Assembly: GCA_031269635.1 (NCBI GenBank)
Contig: JAISYY010000274.1
Span: 1-23,393, forward strand
Origin: Tannerella sp.
GTDB taxonomy: Bacteria; Bacteroidota; Bacteroidia; Bacteroidales; Tannerellaceae
Reading direction: 5' to 3'
Length of the DNA stretch: 23,393 nucleotides
How positions within the stretch are numbered: the stretch's first letter is position 1; each line of letters opens with the position of its first letter. This document shows positions 1-8,042 of this stretch, piece by piece. Position numbers and translations under genes: made by a program. The notes under the pieces were generated by a model. That model was not told the origin of the DNA. It ran no database searches and saw only the letters and a program-made list of their open reading frames with translations.

Positions 1-575
1 CCCTGCATATCAAACGGAAGCGCAATGCAGGGAACAGTCCGGTCTCCCGGGTACGGCCGGAAATGGATACCCGTAAGACGGTCGGAATCCGGAGCCACCA
101 CTTCGTGTTTAGCCAGAGATTCCCGGACGTCAATAATACGCTGATTGCGGCTTCCCCTGAAGGGGAGGCCCTCGTCGCGCAAAGCCTCCGTATAACGCCC
201 GTCGACCAGGACGTCCAGGTACGGAAGTATCCGCGACAGCCGGCCCGACCGGACAACCTGTTCGTACGAAAAGCCCGTATAGCACCAGATATTTTTCCCC
301 GTTTCCCGTTTGACAAGCCGCGCCAGCTCGGAGAAACCCTCCACCTGCATCAGTGGGTCGCCGCCGGAAAAGGTTACGTTCGAAAATTCATTTTCGCCGA
401 TGATATCCAGCAGCGTGTTTATCGAATACGGCGAACCGTTCTGCATATCCCACGACTGCGGATTGTGACATCCCGCGCACCGGTGCCTGCAACCGGCCGC
501 ATAGATAGCCGTCCGGAAGCCGGGGCCATCTACGGTCGTGTCGTATAAGATCTTCAGTATGGAGAGTTCAGTCAT
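1..575 (-). CDS. nrdG: Anaerobic ribonucleotide reductase activating protein NrdG (radical SAM), 3' end cut by window edge
   Basis: NrdG uses a [4Fe-4S] cluster and S-adenosylmethionine to install the glycyl radical on NrdD in the cytoplasm. Reading the minus strand from the ATG at 575-573 gives 191 codons without a stop before the window ends. The protein starts MTELSILKILYDTTVDGPGF and then carries the cluster motif C29-x3-C33-x2-C36 followed by HNPQSW, as in NrdG. A glycine-rich SAM-binding segment (TFSGGDPLMQ) follows near residues 68-77, and LPFRGSS lies near residue 140. E. coli NrdG ends shortly after that last motif at about 154 residues, so this protein has a C-terminal extension of at least 35 residues. 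It is downstream of nrdD in the same operon. Its start overlaps the stop of a 14-codon relay ORF (ATGACTGA). Family call is firm; the C-terminus is unknown. Confidence 0.93.
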   Translation of the reverse strand, partial: MTELSILKILYDTTVDGPGFRTAIYAAGCRHRCAGCHNPQSWDMQNGSPYSINTLLDIIGENEFSNVTFSGGDPLMQVEGFSELARLVKRETGKNIWCYTGFSYEQVVRSGRLSRILPYLDVLVDGRYTEALRDEGLPFRGSRNQRIIDVRESLAKHEVVAPDSDRLTGIHFRPYPGDRTVPCIALPFDMQ

Positions 576-639
576 GAGTCACGCGATCGTTCGGTACAGC
601 CTGTTCAGTCATGAATCACGCGATCGTTCAGTTCCGCCA
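566..639 (-). repeat. 37-bp tandem duplication spanning the nrdD stop and nrdG start
   Basis: Bases 566-602 and 603-639 are head-to-tail copies matching at 32 of 37 positions, and the first 27 bases differ at only one. The right-hand copy contains the real nrdD tail and stop. The left-hand copy contains a decayed version of that tail plus the nrdG start. The unit length is not a multiple of three, so the duplication shifts frame. Confidence 0.9.
568..612 (-). other. 14-codon relay ORF between nrdD and nrdG
   Basis: The sequence ATGACTGA occurs twice on the minus strand. In the first copy it overlaps the nrdD stop (TGA at 607-605) and offers an ATG at 612-610. That ATG opens a short frame, MTEQAVPNDRVTHD, which stops at the TGA at 570-568, inside the second ATGACTGA holding the nrdG start. 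The peptide end NDRVTHD is a copy of the NrdD tail NDRVIHD. I infer that ribosomes ending nrdD could restart here and then restart again at nrdG. Whether the peptide is made or matters is unknown. Confidence 0.45.
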
Positions 640-2812
640 GTTTAGCCCTGTTCCAGCGATCGGTCGTGCCGACCAGGTAACCGGTGATCCGCTGCAGGCG
701 GTCAATCTCGCTACTGCCGCAGCGGGGACATTCCGTCAACTGCGCCGCCGCGTTCTCGTAGCCGCACGCCATGCAGCGGTTGCGGTTGTGATTCACCGAA
801 GCATAGCCCATGTCATACTTATCCATCATATCGACGACGGTCATGATCGACTGCGGATTGTGCGTTGCATCGCCGTCAATCTCCACATAAAAGATATGCC
901 CGCCGCGTGTCAGGTCATGGTAAGGCGCTTCGATTTTCGCCTTGTGGTGAGCGCTGCATGAGTAATAGACCGGCACATGATTCGAATTTGTATAATACTC
1001 CCTGTCGGTTATTCCCCCGATAAGGCCGAAATCCCTCCGGTCGCGGCGGGTGAAACGCCCGGCAAGTCCTTCGGCCGGCGTAGCGAGCACGCTGTAGTTA
1101 TGCCGGTATTTTTCGGCAAATTCATTCACCTTGTCGCGCATGTAAGTAACGATTTCCAGTCCAAGCTTCTGCGCCCCTTCGTCTTCCCCGTGATGCTTCC
1201 CCGTAAGCGTAACCAGCGCTTCGGCAAGGCCGATGAAACCGATACCTAACGTGCCCTGGTTAATTACCTTTTCGATGGTATTTTCGCCTTTGATCTGCTC
1301 GCATCCCTCCCACAGGACAGACATCAGCAAGGGGAACTGCTTGGGCGCCGCCGTCTTCTGAAACTCGAAACGCCGGTGCAGTTGAAGCGCCGCCAGTCCG
1401 AGTATCCGTTCCAGTTTCCCGTAAAAACAGCGAATGCGTTCCTTTATATTTTCAATAGTTCTACATTCCAGCGCTATCCGTACAAGATTCAGCGTTGAGA
1501 ACGAAAGGTTACCGCGTCCGATCGACGTTTTCCTTCCGAAACGGTTTTCAAACACCCTCGTCCGGCATCCCATCGTCGCCACCTCATGTTCGAAGCGGCG
1601 CGGATCATCGGCTTTCCACTCCTCATGATAGTTAAACGTAGCATCCAGATTCAGGAAATTGGGGAAGAACCGGCGGGCGCTCACCTTGCAGGCCAGCAGG
1701 TAAAGGTCGTAATTACGATCTTCGGGCAGATAACTTACGCCCCGTTTCTTTTTCCATATCTGTATCGGGAAAATAGCCGTCACGCCGCTCCCCACCCCTT
1801 TGTAAGTAGTGAGCAGCAGTTCACGTATGACGCAGCGGCCTTCCGGGGAGGTGTCCGTCCCATAATTGATGGAACTGAACACAACCTGGTTGCCTCCGCG
1901 CGAATGGATCGTATTCATATTATGAATAAACGCCTCCATGGATTGATGGACGCGCCCTGCCGTACGGTTTACGGCATGTTGCACGACCCGCTCGTCGCCT
2001 TGCAACCCCTCCAGGTCTTTCTGTAAAAAATCATCTATCGCGACATCATACAGATGCTGATAATCCAGTCCGTTAAACTGCTCCATCACCTTAATTTCCT
2101 CGATGAAACTTTTCCTCACAAAAGGAGCCAGGTAGAAATCAAACGCCGGGATCGCCTGTCCGCCGTGCATCTCGTTTTGAGCCGTCTCAAGCGATATACA
2201 TCCCAGTATACTGGCCGTCTCAATCCGTTTAGCCGGCCTGGATTCCCCGTGTCCCGCATTAAAACCGTTCTGCAATATCTTGTCCAGAGGATGCTGTACA
2301 CAAGTGAGGCTTTTCGTCGGATAGTAGTCTTTATCATGAATGTGCAGATAATTGAGTTGGACGGCCTCTTTCACTTCCGGCAAGAGCAGATAGTCGTCCA
2401 CGAACGGCTTCGTCGTTTCGCTTGCGAACTTCATCATCATACCCGCAGGCGTATCGGCGTTCATGTTTGCATTTTCGCGGGTGACGTCGTTCGATTTGGT
2501 TTCGATGATTTCGAGGAACATGTCCCGTGTTTTCGCTTTGCGGGCGATACTTCGTTTGTCACGGTAGGCAATATATTTTTTGGCGACTTCCTTCCGGGGG
2601 CTTTTCATAAGCTCCAGTTCCACCATGTCCTGTATCTGCTCTACCGTCATCTGCTCATCGCCCTGGCATGAAATATAATCCGTGATGCGCCTTATCAAAG
2701 TCACATCCTCGCCCAATTCTGTGTGCAACATAGCCTTGCGGATAGCCGCCATGATTTTTTCTTCATTGAAACCGACTACGCGCCCGTCTCTCTTAACTAC
2801 TGTCTGAATCAT
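605..2812 (-). CDS. nrdD: Anaerobic (class III) ribonucleoside-triphosphate reductase NrdD
   Basis: This enzyme reduces ribonucleoside triphosphates to deoxyribonucleotides under anaerobic conditions, using a glycyl radical made by NrdG. The 735-residue length is typical. Residues 1 to about 95 form an ATP-cone regulatory domain (MIQTVVKRDGRVVGFNEEKI and onward). The catalytic core follows, with a conserved cysteine at C171 (SLTCVQ) and a GCISLE segment near 204. Near the end are four zinc-binding cysteines (C680, C683, C695, C698) and the glycyl-radical motif RITGY with the radical glycine at G711. The ATG start at 2812-2810 is chosen because the ATP-cone begins at once. It is first in an operon with nrdG, and a Bacteroides-type -7 element lies about 80 bp upstream. 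Nothing looks broken. Certainty is high. Confidence 0.97.
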   Translation of the reverse strand: MIQTVVKRDGRVVGFNEEKIMAAIRKAMLHTELGEDVTLIRRITDYISCQGDEQMTVEQIQDMVELELMKSPRKEVAKKYIAYRDKRSIARKAKTRDMFLEIIETKSNDVTRENANMNADTPAGMMMKFASETTKPFVDDYLLLPEVKEAVQLNYLHIHDKDYYPTKSLTCVQHPLDKILQNGFNAGHGESRPAKRIETASILGCISLETAQNEMHGGQAIPAFDFYLAPFVRKSFIEEIKVMEQFNGLDYQHLYDVAIDDFLQKDLEGLQGDERVVQHAVNRTAGRVHQSMEAFIHNMNTIHSRGGNQVVFSSINYGTDTSPEGRCVIRELLLTTYKGVGSGVTAIFPIQIWKKKRGVSYLPEDRNYDLYLLACKVSARRFFPNFLNLDATFNYHEEWKADDPRRFEHEVATMGCRTRVFENRFGRKTSIGRGNLSFSTLNLVRIALECRTIENIKERIRCFYGKLERILGLAALQLHRRFEFQKTAAPKQFPLLMSVLWEGCEQIKGENTIEKVINQGTLGIGFIGLAEALVTLTGKHHGEDEGAQKLGLEIVTYMRDKVNEFAEKYRHNYSVLATPAEGLAGRFTRRDRRDFGLIGGITDREYYTNSNHVPVYYSCSAHHKAKIEAPYHDLTRGGHIFYVEIDGDATHNPQSIMTVVDMMDKYDMGYASVNHNRNRCMACGYENAAAQLTECPRCGSSEIDRLQRITGYLVGTTDRWNRAKLAELNDRVIHD

Positions 2813-2889
2813 ACCTGTTTATATTATATGTAATAAAATGCGCTCCGTCCGTAACTTATACGGTCATAAACGTAACGGAATACAGGCGA

Positions 2890-2936
2890 CAAATATATAT
2901 AATTTCTTTGAAATATTTCTGTTTCCGGAAATATTT
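2890..2936 (-). promoter_or_regulatory. Putative nrdD promoter (-7 element) with adjacent inverted repeat
   Basis: Read on the minus strand, 2897-2890 is TATATTTG, a full match to the Bacteroidales -7 consensus TAnnTTTG, about 78 nt before the nrdD ATG. No clean -33 TTTG is seen at the usual distance. Instead that position is covered by an inverted repeat with 9-bp perfect arms (2911-2919 and 2928-2936, AAATATTTC / GAAATATTT). The arms extend imperfectly outward. The repeat could be an operator; this is inference. Confidence 0.45.
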
Positions 2937-3090
2937 TTTCAAGAAATAGTTGAACAGTTTTCCATTATTTTTTATAAATACCTGTTTTAAAGATTTCTAC
3001 GGAATTGACAAAGCCAAAAAGTTTTCCAAAATAAAAACTGATCTATTCCGGCGCAAGGTTTATTTTGTGACTTGCCTTTACACGCGAATA

Positions 3091-3148
3091 TAAAAAACGA
3101 CCGTCACTGCTTGCCGTTTCGTTCTTCACGGCAAGCAATGACGGTCGT
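3091..3148 (-). terminator. Strong intrinsic terminator of the sugar cassette
   Basis: On the minus strand, arms at 3148-3128 and 3117-3097 form a 21-bp stem with one G-U pair and a 10-nt loop, followed by six T residues (3096-3091). It lies 67 nt past the GH30 stop and ends the cassette transcript before nrdD. The rest of the 2813-3215 gap holds the nrdD leader, its promoter and AT-rich sequence with no credible gene. Confidence 0.88.
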
Positions 3149-3215
3149 CATAAATGTGGACACTTCGCTACGCCCGCAGGAATGTAGCGACGGGCGCCCC
3201 GACTTACATTGCGTT

Positions 3216-4655
3216 TCAGTTAACCGTTATCGTATGAAACGATTGCGGCTTCAAGGTGATGGAAAGGACGTCTTCACCGATCTTTATCCGTCTGGTTATT
3301 TCTTCGTCTTTACTGTTATGCAAAACGATCACGGTACTGTTGTCTTCATTTTTGAAAGCCAGTATGTCATCCGATTCGCCCGAAACGGCGACGCGCTTTG
3401 CTCCGGGACGGATATAATGGCTGAAATGCTTCATCAGGTAATATTCGTAGTTATATTTATACGTTTTCGTTACGGGGTCGACCGTTACCAGTGAATTTTG
3501 GCTCCATCCCCAACGGCTTATACCGCCTTTTTCCAGCGATATATTCCAGTATGTATATACATTTGCGCCTTCCGTCAGGTAATGTTTCATCAGACTCCAT
3601 GCGTAACAGCAATATTGCCAGTCGTTTTTACCGTTTCCACATTCCTGTTCCGTCTGGTAAAGTTTCAGATCCGGATAGCCGGCATGAACGTTACCGATAG
3701 CGCCTTTTCCTGCCCACTGGAAACCAACGCCCCGAATATACCGGCTGCTTAATTTATCTTTAAGCAGCGTATCCGTCAGCAAGGTATTGGCCCTTTCCAT
3801 CGTTCCGAAAAACAGTTCCACGCCTGTGTTTTTCATTTCCGGCCCCAGGTATTCCCCCACAAACCTGTTTATGCCGGAAGCCGTCCATGTACAACTCGGA
3901 AATATTTGGCACGAATTAAATTCGTTCTGCGGCATTACCATAAAAATATCGATCCCTTCCTTCCGGTATGCTTCTATAAATTTCCTGAAATAGAGCGCAT
4001 ACGCTTTGAAATAGCCGTCTTCCTGTATAAACATGTTCGTTCCTTCCGCGCCCTGCCGGTCGGCGGCCAGATCGTTGCGGTACTGTTCCGCCCAATGTTC
4101 ATTCGGAACGGCGCAGGCGTAATGTTTGTTGTATTTCATCCAGGAGGGGGGAGACCACGGAGACGCCCAGATGCGCAAAGAAGGATTATATGCCTGCGCT
4201 TCTTTAATAAACGGGATGAGTGTTTCGTAATCATTGGATATGGAGAAATTTTTCATCTCGAAATCGCCGTCCGTCTCATTATAGGAATACCAGTTGCGCG
4301 AAAAATCATTCGCTCCCAGGGGCATCCTGCATATCGTGAAATTTGCGCCGGTGCCGGGAGCGAAAAGTTCCTGTATAACCGACAGACGGTCTGCCTCGGA
4401 CAACAAACCCAAAGACGTCCAGCCCAATTCGTTGAAACAGGCGCCAAAACCTTCGATCGTCTGCCGTGCATCATTTACGTCAACAAGCGTTTCCGCATTT
4501 CCTTTTTCCCATTTTATATCGCTGCTGTTTTGTATCTGCCACGAAATTTCGGGCGTAGACACAACCCAGGCGATTTCTCTTTTGTTTCCGCACGAGACAA
4601 ACAGGCTACAAAGAAATACGGGTAACACGAATGACGGGACAATCTTCCTCATCAT
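3216..4655 (-). CDS. Glycoside hydrolase family 30 lipoprotein (glucosylceramidase-like)
   Basis: A retaining glycosidase of the GH30 beta-sandwich/TIM-barrel type; substrates in this family include beta-glucosides, beta-1,6-glucans and glucosylceramides, and the substrate here is not readable from sequence. A signal peptide ends in a lipobox (FVSC, Cys22), so the protein is probably tethered to the cell envelope. Conserved GH30 features are IEGFGACFNELGW at 67-79, FTICRMPLGANDFS at 106-119, ASPWSPPSWMK at 164-174, the acid/base in MPQNEF (E245) and the nucleophile in QTEQECG (probably E336). A beta-rich tail near 415-479 completes the fold. The 479-residue length is normal. Its ATG shares one base with the upstream ThuA-like stop (TAATG), indicating translational coupling. 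It is the last gene of the cassette, followed by the terminator. Family firm, substrate unknown. Confidence 0.92.
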   Translation of the reverse strand: MMRKIVPSFVLPVFLCSLFVSCGNKREIAWVVSTPEISWQIQNSSDIKWEKGNAETLVDVNDARQTIEGFGACFNELGWTSLGLLSEADRLSVIQELFAPGTGANFTICRMPLGANDFSRNWYSYNETDGDFEMKNFSISNDYETLIPFIKEAQAYNPSLRIWASPWSPPSWMKYNKHYACAVPNEHWAEQYRNDLAADRQGAEGTNMFIQEDGYFKAYALYFRKFIEAYRKEGIDIFMVMPQNEFNSCQIFPSCTWTASGINRFVGEYLGPEMKNTGVELFFGTMERANTLLTDTLLKDKLSSRYIRGVGFQWAGKGAIGNVHAGYPDLKLYQTEQECGNGKNDWQYCCYAWSLMKHYLTEGANVYTYWNISLEKGGISRWGWSQNSLVTVDPVTKTYKYNYEYYLMKHFSHYIRPGAKRVAVSGESDDILAFKNEDNSTVIVLHNSKDEEITRRIKIGEDVLSITLKPQSFHTITVN

Positions 4656-5560
4656 TATTTATAATTTATACGCAATGAGGTTTTTGTTTCCGTCGGGAAA
4701 TCTGCGGGAACGTCCTGCGTTACTTTACCGGTTGCCGCCCATTCCGCTCCGCGGAGAAGCGTTACCTGAAAGCCGGTGCATTGCATGGCGGTGTTATCTT
4801 CCAGCGTCCGTCCGGCATGTCCCAACGTTGTATGGAAAATACGCGCACGACCGTAGTCAACCGTAAATATGGAAAATTCATTCCGCCCCGATCCGCCCGT
4901 GTCCGGCGATGAATAAGCCCAGAACAAAACATCCTTGATTTTACCGGGGCCACGCATCCGGTCATATAATTCATCCCCGGCATGGCGCCATTTTCCCGGC
5001 AATCCTTTTGTCACGGGATGTTTCGCATTACCGCTGTTGAGAACATATTCATGCTGTGCGCCATGCGAACCGCCCGGGCCGGGAGAATTATCGTAAACAA
5101 TCTCGCCGTCTTTTAAATAAATGTAAGGCCCGTCGGTTTCGTCACGTCCTTCCCAACCGCCAAAACCAAGTATTTCATTAAACTCTTTCCATTTACGGAA
5201 TGCATTATCGGCAGCGTGATAGATCACAACGCCTCCACCGTTTTGCACATATTTCAGAAACGCTTTATCCGTTTCTTCCGGCCAACGGTCGCCATTGTAA
5301 TCAAGAACAACTAACCGGTACGCGGAAAAATCCGGCTTAAAGCCGCTCATATCCCCGCCTGTTGCGGGGGACTGCGCTATATCGACCGTAAAAAGACCGG
5401 AATTTTCAAGTATCTGCTTGATCGCCACATGGCTGACTTGCCACACATGATTGTTCTGGCCCGTAACGATAAGCGCTTTAACCGGCCCCTTGTTCTGCGA
5501 ACAACCGAAAATACCGAATAAGAATAATAACGTCAGACAAATAAGGCTTCTCATCTTCAT
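4655..5560 (-). CDS. ThuA-like domain lipoprotein
   Basis: The protein has the ThuA-like fold, related to class I glutamine amidotransferase flavodoxin-like domains. ThuA in rhizobia acts with the dehydrogenase ThuB in catabolism of trehalose and related disaccharides through 3-keto sugars; the exact reaction here is unknown. A lipoprotein signal ends at Cys20 (GIFGCSQ). Recognisable segments are KALIVTGQNNHVW near 28-40, the VVLDYNGDRWPEE region near 84-96, GGGVVIYHAADNAF near 108-121 and RIFHTTLGHAG near 240-250. Its length of 301 residues suits a single-domain exported member. It overlaps the GH30 start by one base and starts 21 nt after the oxidoreductase stop, so it is in the same operon. 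No defects are visible. Family call good, function inferred from neighbours. Confidence 0.88.
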   Translation of the reverse strand: MKMRSLICLTLLFLFGIFGCSQNKGPVKALIVTGQNNHVWQVSHVAIKQILENSGLFTVDIAQSPATGGDMSGFKPDFSAYRLVVLDYNGDRWPEETDKAFLKYVQNGGGVVIYHAADNAFRKWKEFNEILGFGGWEGRDETDGPYIYLKDGEIVYDNSPGPGGSHGAQHEYVLNSGNAKHPVTKGLPGKWRHAGDELYDRMRGPGKIKDVLFWAYSSPDTGGSGRNEFSIFTVDYGRARIFHTTLGHAGRTLEDNTAMQCTGFQVTLLRGAEWAATGKVTQDVPADFPTETKTSLRINYK

Positions 5561-5581
5561 AAGTAATATCGTTTTTATGTT

Positions 5582-6976
5582 TTAATTCATATCCGGAGCA
5601 AGTTTCCCCATTCTGGGAGGCACATACTTCGTTGCAAAATCCTTCACATTACCTAAGTGCAGTTCTTCCGGCATCAATGAAAAATCGGAAACAAGAAATT
5701 CATCCCACCTGTATTCTTTACCCGTATATGCGGATTCGCGTCCCATAGCCCCGGTCAGGGACGAAGTAACGAGCGTTTCCGCTTCCAGCGTCAGTGACTT
5801 GCCGGAACGTATATGGTTAATCAAATCCATGTGCTCCAGCACGTAAGGATCCCGTTGTTTATAGTTTGCTTTTTCGGCTTCATAATCATATTTCCAGACA
5901 AGATTCCCGTCGTTATCAACGATAGACATATCTTTGCTTGTCCAAATACCTTTTGTTCCGATAATCGTCTCGCTTACGTCGTTGTCACAACCTTCAATCT
6001 GGCGTGCCTGCGCATTTACCCTTACACCGCCTTCGTAAACAATATCAAGGCAGAAATTATCGAAGATATCCCCCGTACGGCGTTGCAGTTGCGAACCCAT
6101 GCCTGTTACCGAAACCGGTTTAAGGTGTGAGAACCATGAAAATACGTCAATATTGTGAACGAGCTGGTCAATCACATGGTCGCCGCAAAGCCAGTTCCAG
6201 CTGAAAAAGTCGCGTAGCATATATTCCATGTCCGTCCATTCGGGACGACGTTTGCGATAGGTCATAGCGCCCTGGTTCCATTTAACTACGCCACTGACGA
6301 TTTTCCCGATCATTCCTTCACGCACCCTTCTGTACGATTCGACATAAGCGCGCTGGTGATGCCGCTGTGCGCCTGTCTGCAAACAAAGTCCTTTCGCCTG
6401 CGCCTGTTTAACGGCGACGCTGAACGTACGGCAACTAACCGGATCTATTCCCGCCGCTTTTTCACAAAAGACGTGTTTCCCCTGTTCTATGGCATACCGT
6501 GCCTGGATCGCATGGAAGATGGACGGCGTGGCAATAATGACCATATCGACGCCGGGGTCTTCACAAACTTTCTTATACGCTTCGAAACCGTAATGTATCT
6601 TATCATCGGACACATTGATGTTTCTTTTTTCCCGGAGATATTTACGGAGCGTTTCCAGCCGGTCTTCAAATATGTCGGCCATTGCGACGATCGTGACGCC
6701 ATCGGCTGCGTCCAGGAAATTACCGACCGCTCCCGACCCGCGGCTTCCGCAACCGATGATGCCGGCGCGAATTTCTTTGCCTTCGATCGCTTTATCGCCC
6801 GTTTCCGGGATATAGACCGGGATATCGGACTGAAGCGGCTGGTATTTACTTTCATTACCGTTGCTGCACGATGATACGATAGCGCCGGTTCCTGCCACTC
6901 CACCCATTGCTCCGGCGGCGCCGAGCAATGTAGAACGGGTGACAAACTCTCTTCTTGAAATTTTTTCTTTTGACAT
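5582..6976 (-). CDS. Tat-exported Gfo/Idh/MocA family oxidoreductase
   Basis: NAD(P)-dependent sugar or polyol oxidoreductase family member, 464 residues. The N-terminus carries a twin-arginine signal (S7-R8-R9-E10-F11-V12) followed by a small-residue hydrophobic stretch. Tat export fits a periplasmic protein that must fold around its cofactor first. The Rossmann motif is AGIIGCGSRG (71-80). The usual EKP motif reads CEKAAG, keeping the lysine (K173) but replacing proline by alanine. A candidate catalytic histidine is H274, with D270 (GDHVIDQLVHNID). The C-terminus (ESAYTGKEYRWDEF) is of the kind common in Bacteroidota members. It follows the isomerase gene by 12 nt. Alternatives include a GH109-like enzyme that uses NAD for glycoside cleavage. 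Family is certain; reaction is not known. Confidence 0.93.
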   Translation of the reverse strand: MSKEKISRREFVTRSTLLGAAGAMGGVAGTGAIVSSCSNGNESKYQPLQSDIPVYIPETGDKAIEGKEIRAGIIGCGSRGSGAVGNFLDAADGVTIVAMADIFEDRLETLRKYLREKRNINVSDDKIHYGFEAYKKVCEDPGVDMVIIATPSIFHAIQARYAIEQGKHVFCEKAAGIDPVSCRTFSVAVKQAQAKGLCLQTGAQRHHQRAYVESYRRVREGMIGKIVSGVVKWNQGAMTYRKRRPEWTDMEYMLRDFFSWNWLCGDHVIDQLVHNIDVFSWFSHLKPVSVTGMGSQLQRRTGDIFDNFCLDIVYEGGVRVNAQARQIEGCDNDVSETIIGTKGIWTSKDMSIVDNDGNLVWKYDYEAEKANYKQRDPYVLEHMDLINHIRSGKSLTLEAETLVTSSLTGAMGRESAYTGKEYRWDEFLVSDFSLMPEELHLGNVKDFATKYVPPRMGKLAPDMN

Positions 6977-6988
6977 AGTATCGTATTT

Positions 6989-7984
6989 TTATTTTTTCTC
7001 AAATGCAGCATCGAAAGCGACGTTCGACGGTTTAAAATCTATCTGCTTAACGAACCGCAGGGATTCGGCGGCACCGTGCTCCCTGTCCATGCCGTTATCT
7101 TCCCATTCCACGGAGAGCGGCCCCTGGTAGTCGATTGCGTTCAGGACGCGGATGATGGATTCAAAATTGATTTTGCCGCGTCCCATACTGCGGAAATCCC
7201 AGAAGCGGTCACGGTGTCCGAAGGGAAGGTGTCCGCCGAACACGCCGGCACGCGTCGGTACGTCCGACCACCACACGTCTTTCATGTGGACATGGAAAAT
7301 CCTGTCGGCAAATGTTTCGATAAAGGCGACGTAGTCTACGCCCTGGTATCCCATGTGGCTTGGGTCATAATTGAACCCGAAAGCCGGGTGGTAATCAAGC
7401 GCTTCCAGAAGCGTCTGTGCGGAGGAGATGTCGAACGCTATTTCCGTAGGATGGACTTCCAGTGCGAATCTCACGCCGTTTTCCAGGTAAGAATCAAGAA
7501 TCGGCCGGAAGCGTTCCGCCACTTCTTTGAAACCTGCGTCTATTTCGTCCGCCGGGACAGGGGGAAACGAATACAGTAAATGCCAGATAGGGCTTCCGGT
7601 GAATCCTACTACGGTTTTCACGCCTAACAGGTGTGCCGCTTCCCCGACCTTTATCATTTCTTCCGCCGCCCGACGACGAACGCCTTCGGGATCGCCGTCT
7701 CCCCATATTCGCGCCGGAAGAATCGCTTTGTGACGCCGGTCAATCCTGTCGCATACGCACTGCCCTACCGTATGATTGGAAATGGCATACAGTTCCAGAC
7801 CGTATTTCCCGAGCGTGGTTTTAATGTCATCGCAGTAACGCTGACTTAGTTTTTCAATATCCAGATGATTCTCTGTACATGCGAGTTCAAGACCGTCATA
7901 TCCGAACTCTTTCGCTTTCAAACAAATTGTTTCCAAAGGCATATCGCCCCACTGTGCCGTGTATAAAATAACTTTTCGAGCCAT
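6989..7984 (-). CDS. Sugar phosphate isomerase/epimerase-like TIM-barrel protein
   Basis: Member of the xylose-isomerase-like TIM-barrel (AP endonuclease 2) superfamily. Relatives isomerise or epimerise keto-sugars, dehydrate inosose, or cleave 3-keto-glycosides. Likely metal ligands are E176 (ALEVHP), D207 (NYDPSH, with H210), H233 (HVHMKD) and E293 (SVEWED). The N-terminus MARKVILYTAQWGDMPLE begins directly in the first barrel strand. No signal peptide is seen, so it is predicted to be cytoplasmic, unlike the three genes downstream. The 331-residue length is usual. It is the first gene of the cassette, about 20 nt from the predicted transcription start. No defect is seen. Family certain; whether it acts as isomerase, epimerase or lyase cannot be told. 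Confidence 0.92.
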   Translation of the reverse strand: MARKVILYTAQWGDMPLETICLKAKEFGYDGLELACTENHLDIEKLSQRYCDDIKTTLGKYGLELYAISNHTVGQCVCDRIDRRHKAILPARIWGDGDPEGVRRRAAEEMIKVGEAAHLLGVKTVVGFTGSPIWHLLYSFPPVPADEIDAGFKEVAERFRPILDSYLENGVRFALEVHPTEIAFDISSAQTLLEALDYHPAFGFNYDPSHMGYQGVDYVAFIETFADRIFHVHMKDVWWSDVPTRAGVFGGHLPFGHRDRFWDFRSMGRGKINFESIIRVLNAIDYQGPLSVEWEDNGMDREHGAAESLRFVKQIDFKPSNVAFDAAFEKK

Positions 7985-8012
7985 GGTATAATTTTTTTTA
8001 GAATTAATTCCG

Positions 8013-8042
8013 CAAAAGTAGCGAATATATCGGAATTACAAT
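8013..8042 (-). promoter_or_regulatory. Predicted promoter of the sugar cassette
   Basis: On the minus strand, ATTG at 8042-8039 (one mismatch to the -33 TTTG) is followed after 18 nt by TACTTTTG at 8020-8013, a full match to TAnnTTTG. Transcription would start around 8006, leaving a leader of about 20 nt before the isomerase ATG. Confidence 0.6.

Noticed and set aside
63..548. 161-codon plus-strand frame at the left edge
   Set aside because: The opposite strand encodes NrdG with its radical SAM cysteines; this is its shadow.
1586..2671. Long plus-strand open frames opposite nrdD (up to 205 codons)
   Set aside because: They are antisense to a fully conserved enzyme, lack promoters and show no recognisable domain.
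3906..4866. Plus-strand open frames of 239 and 190 codons opposite the GH30 and ThuA-like genes
   Set aside because: Antisense shadows; the minus-strand genes carry catalytic residues and lipoboxes, these do not.
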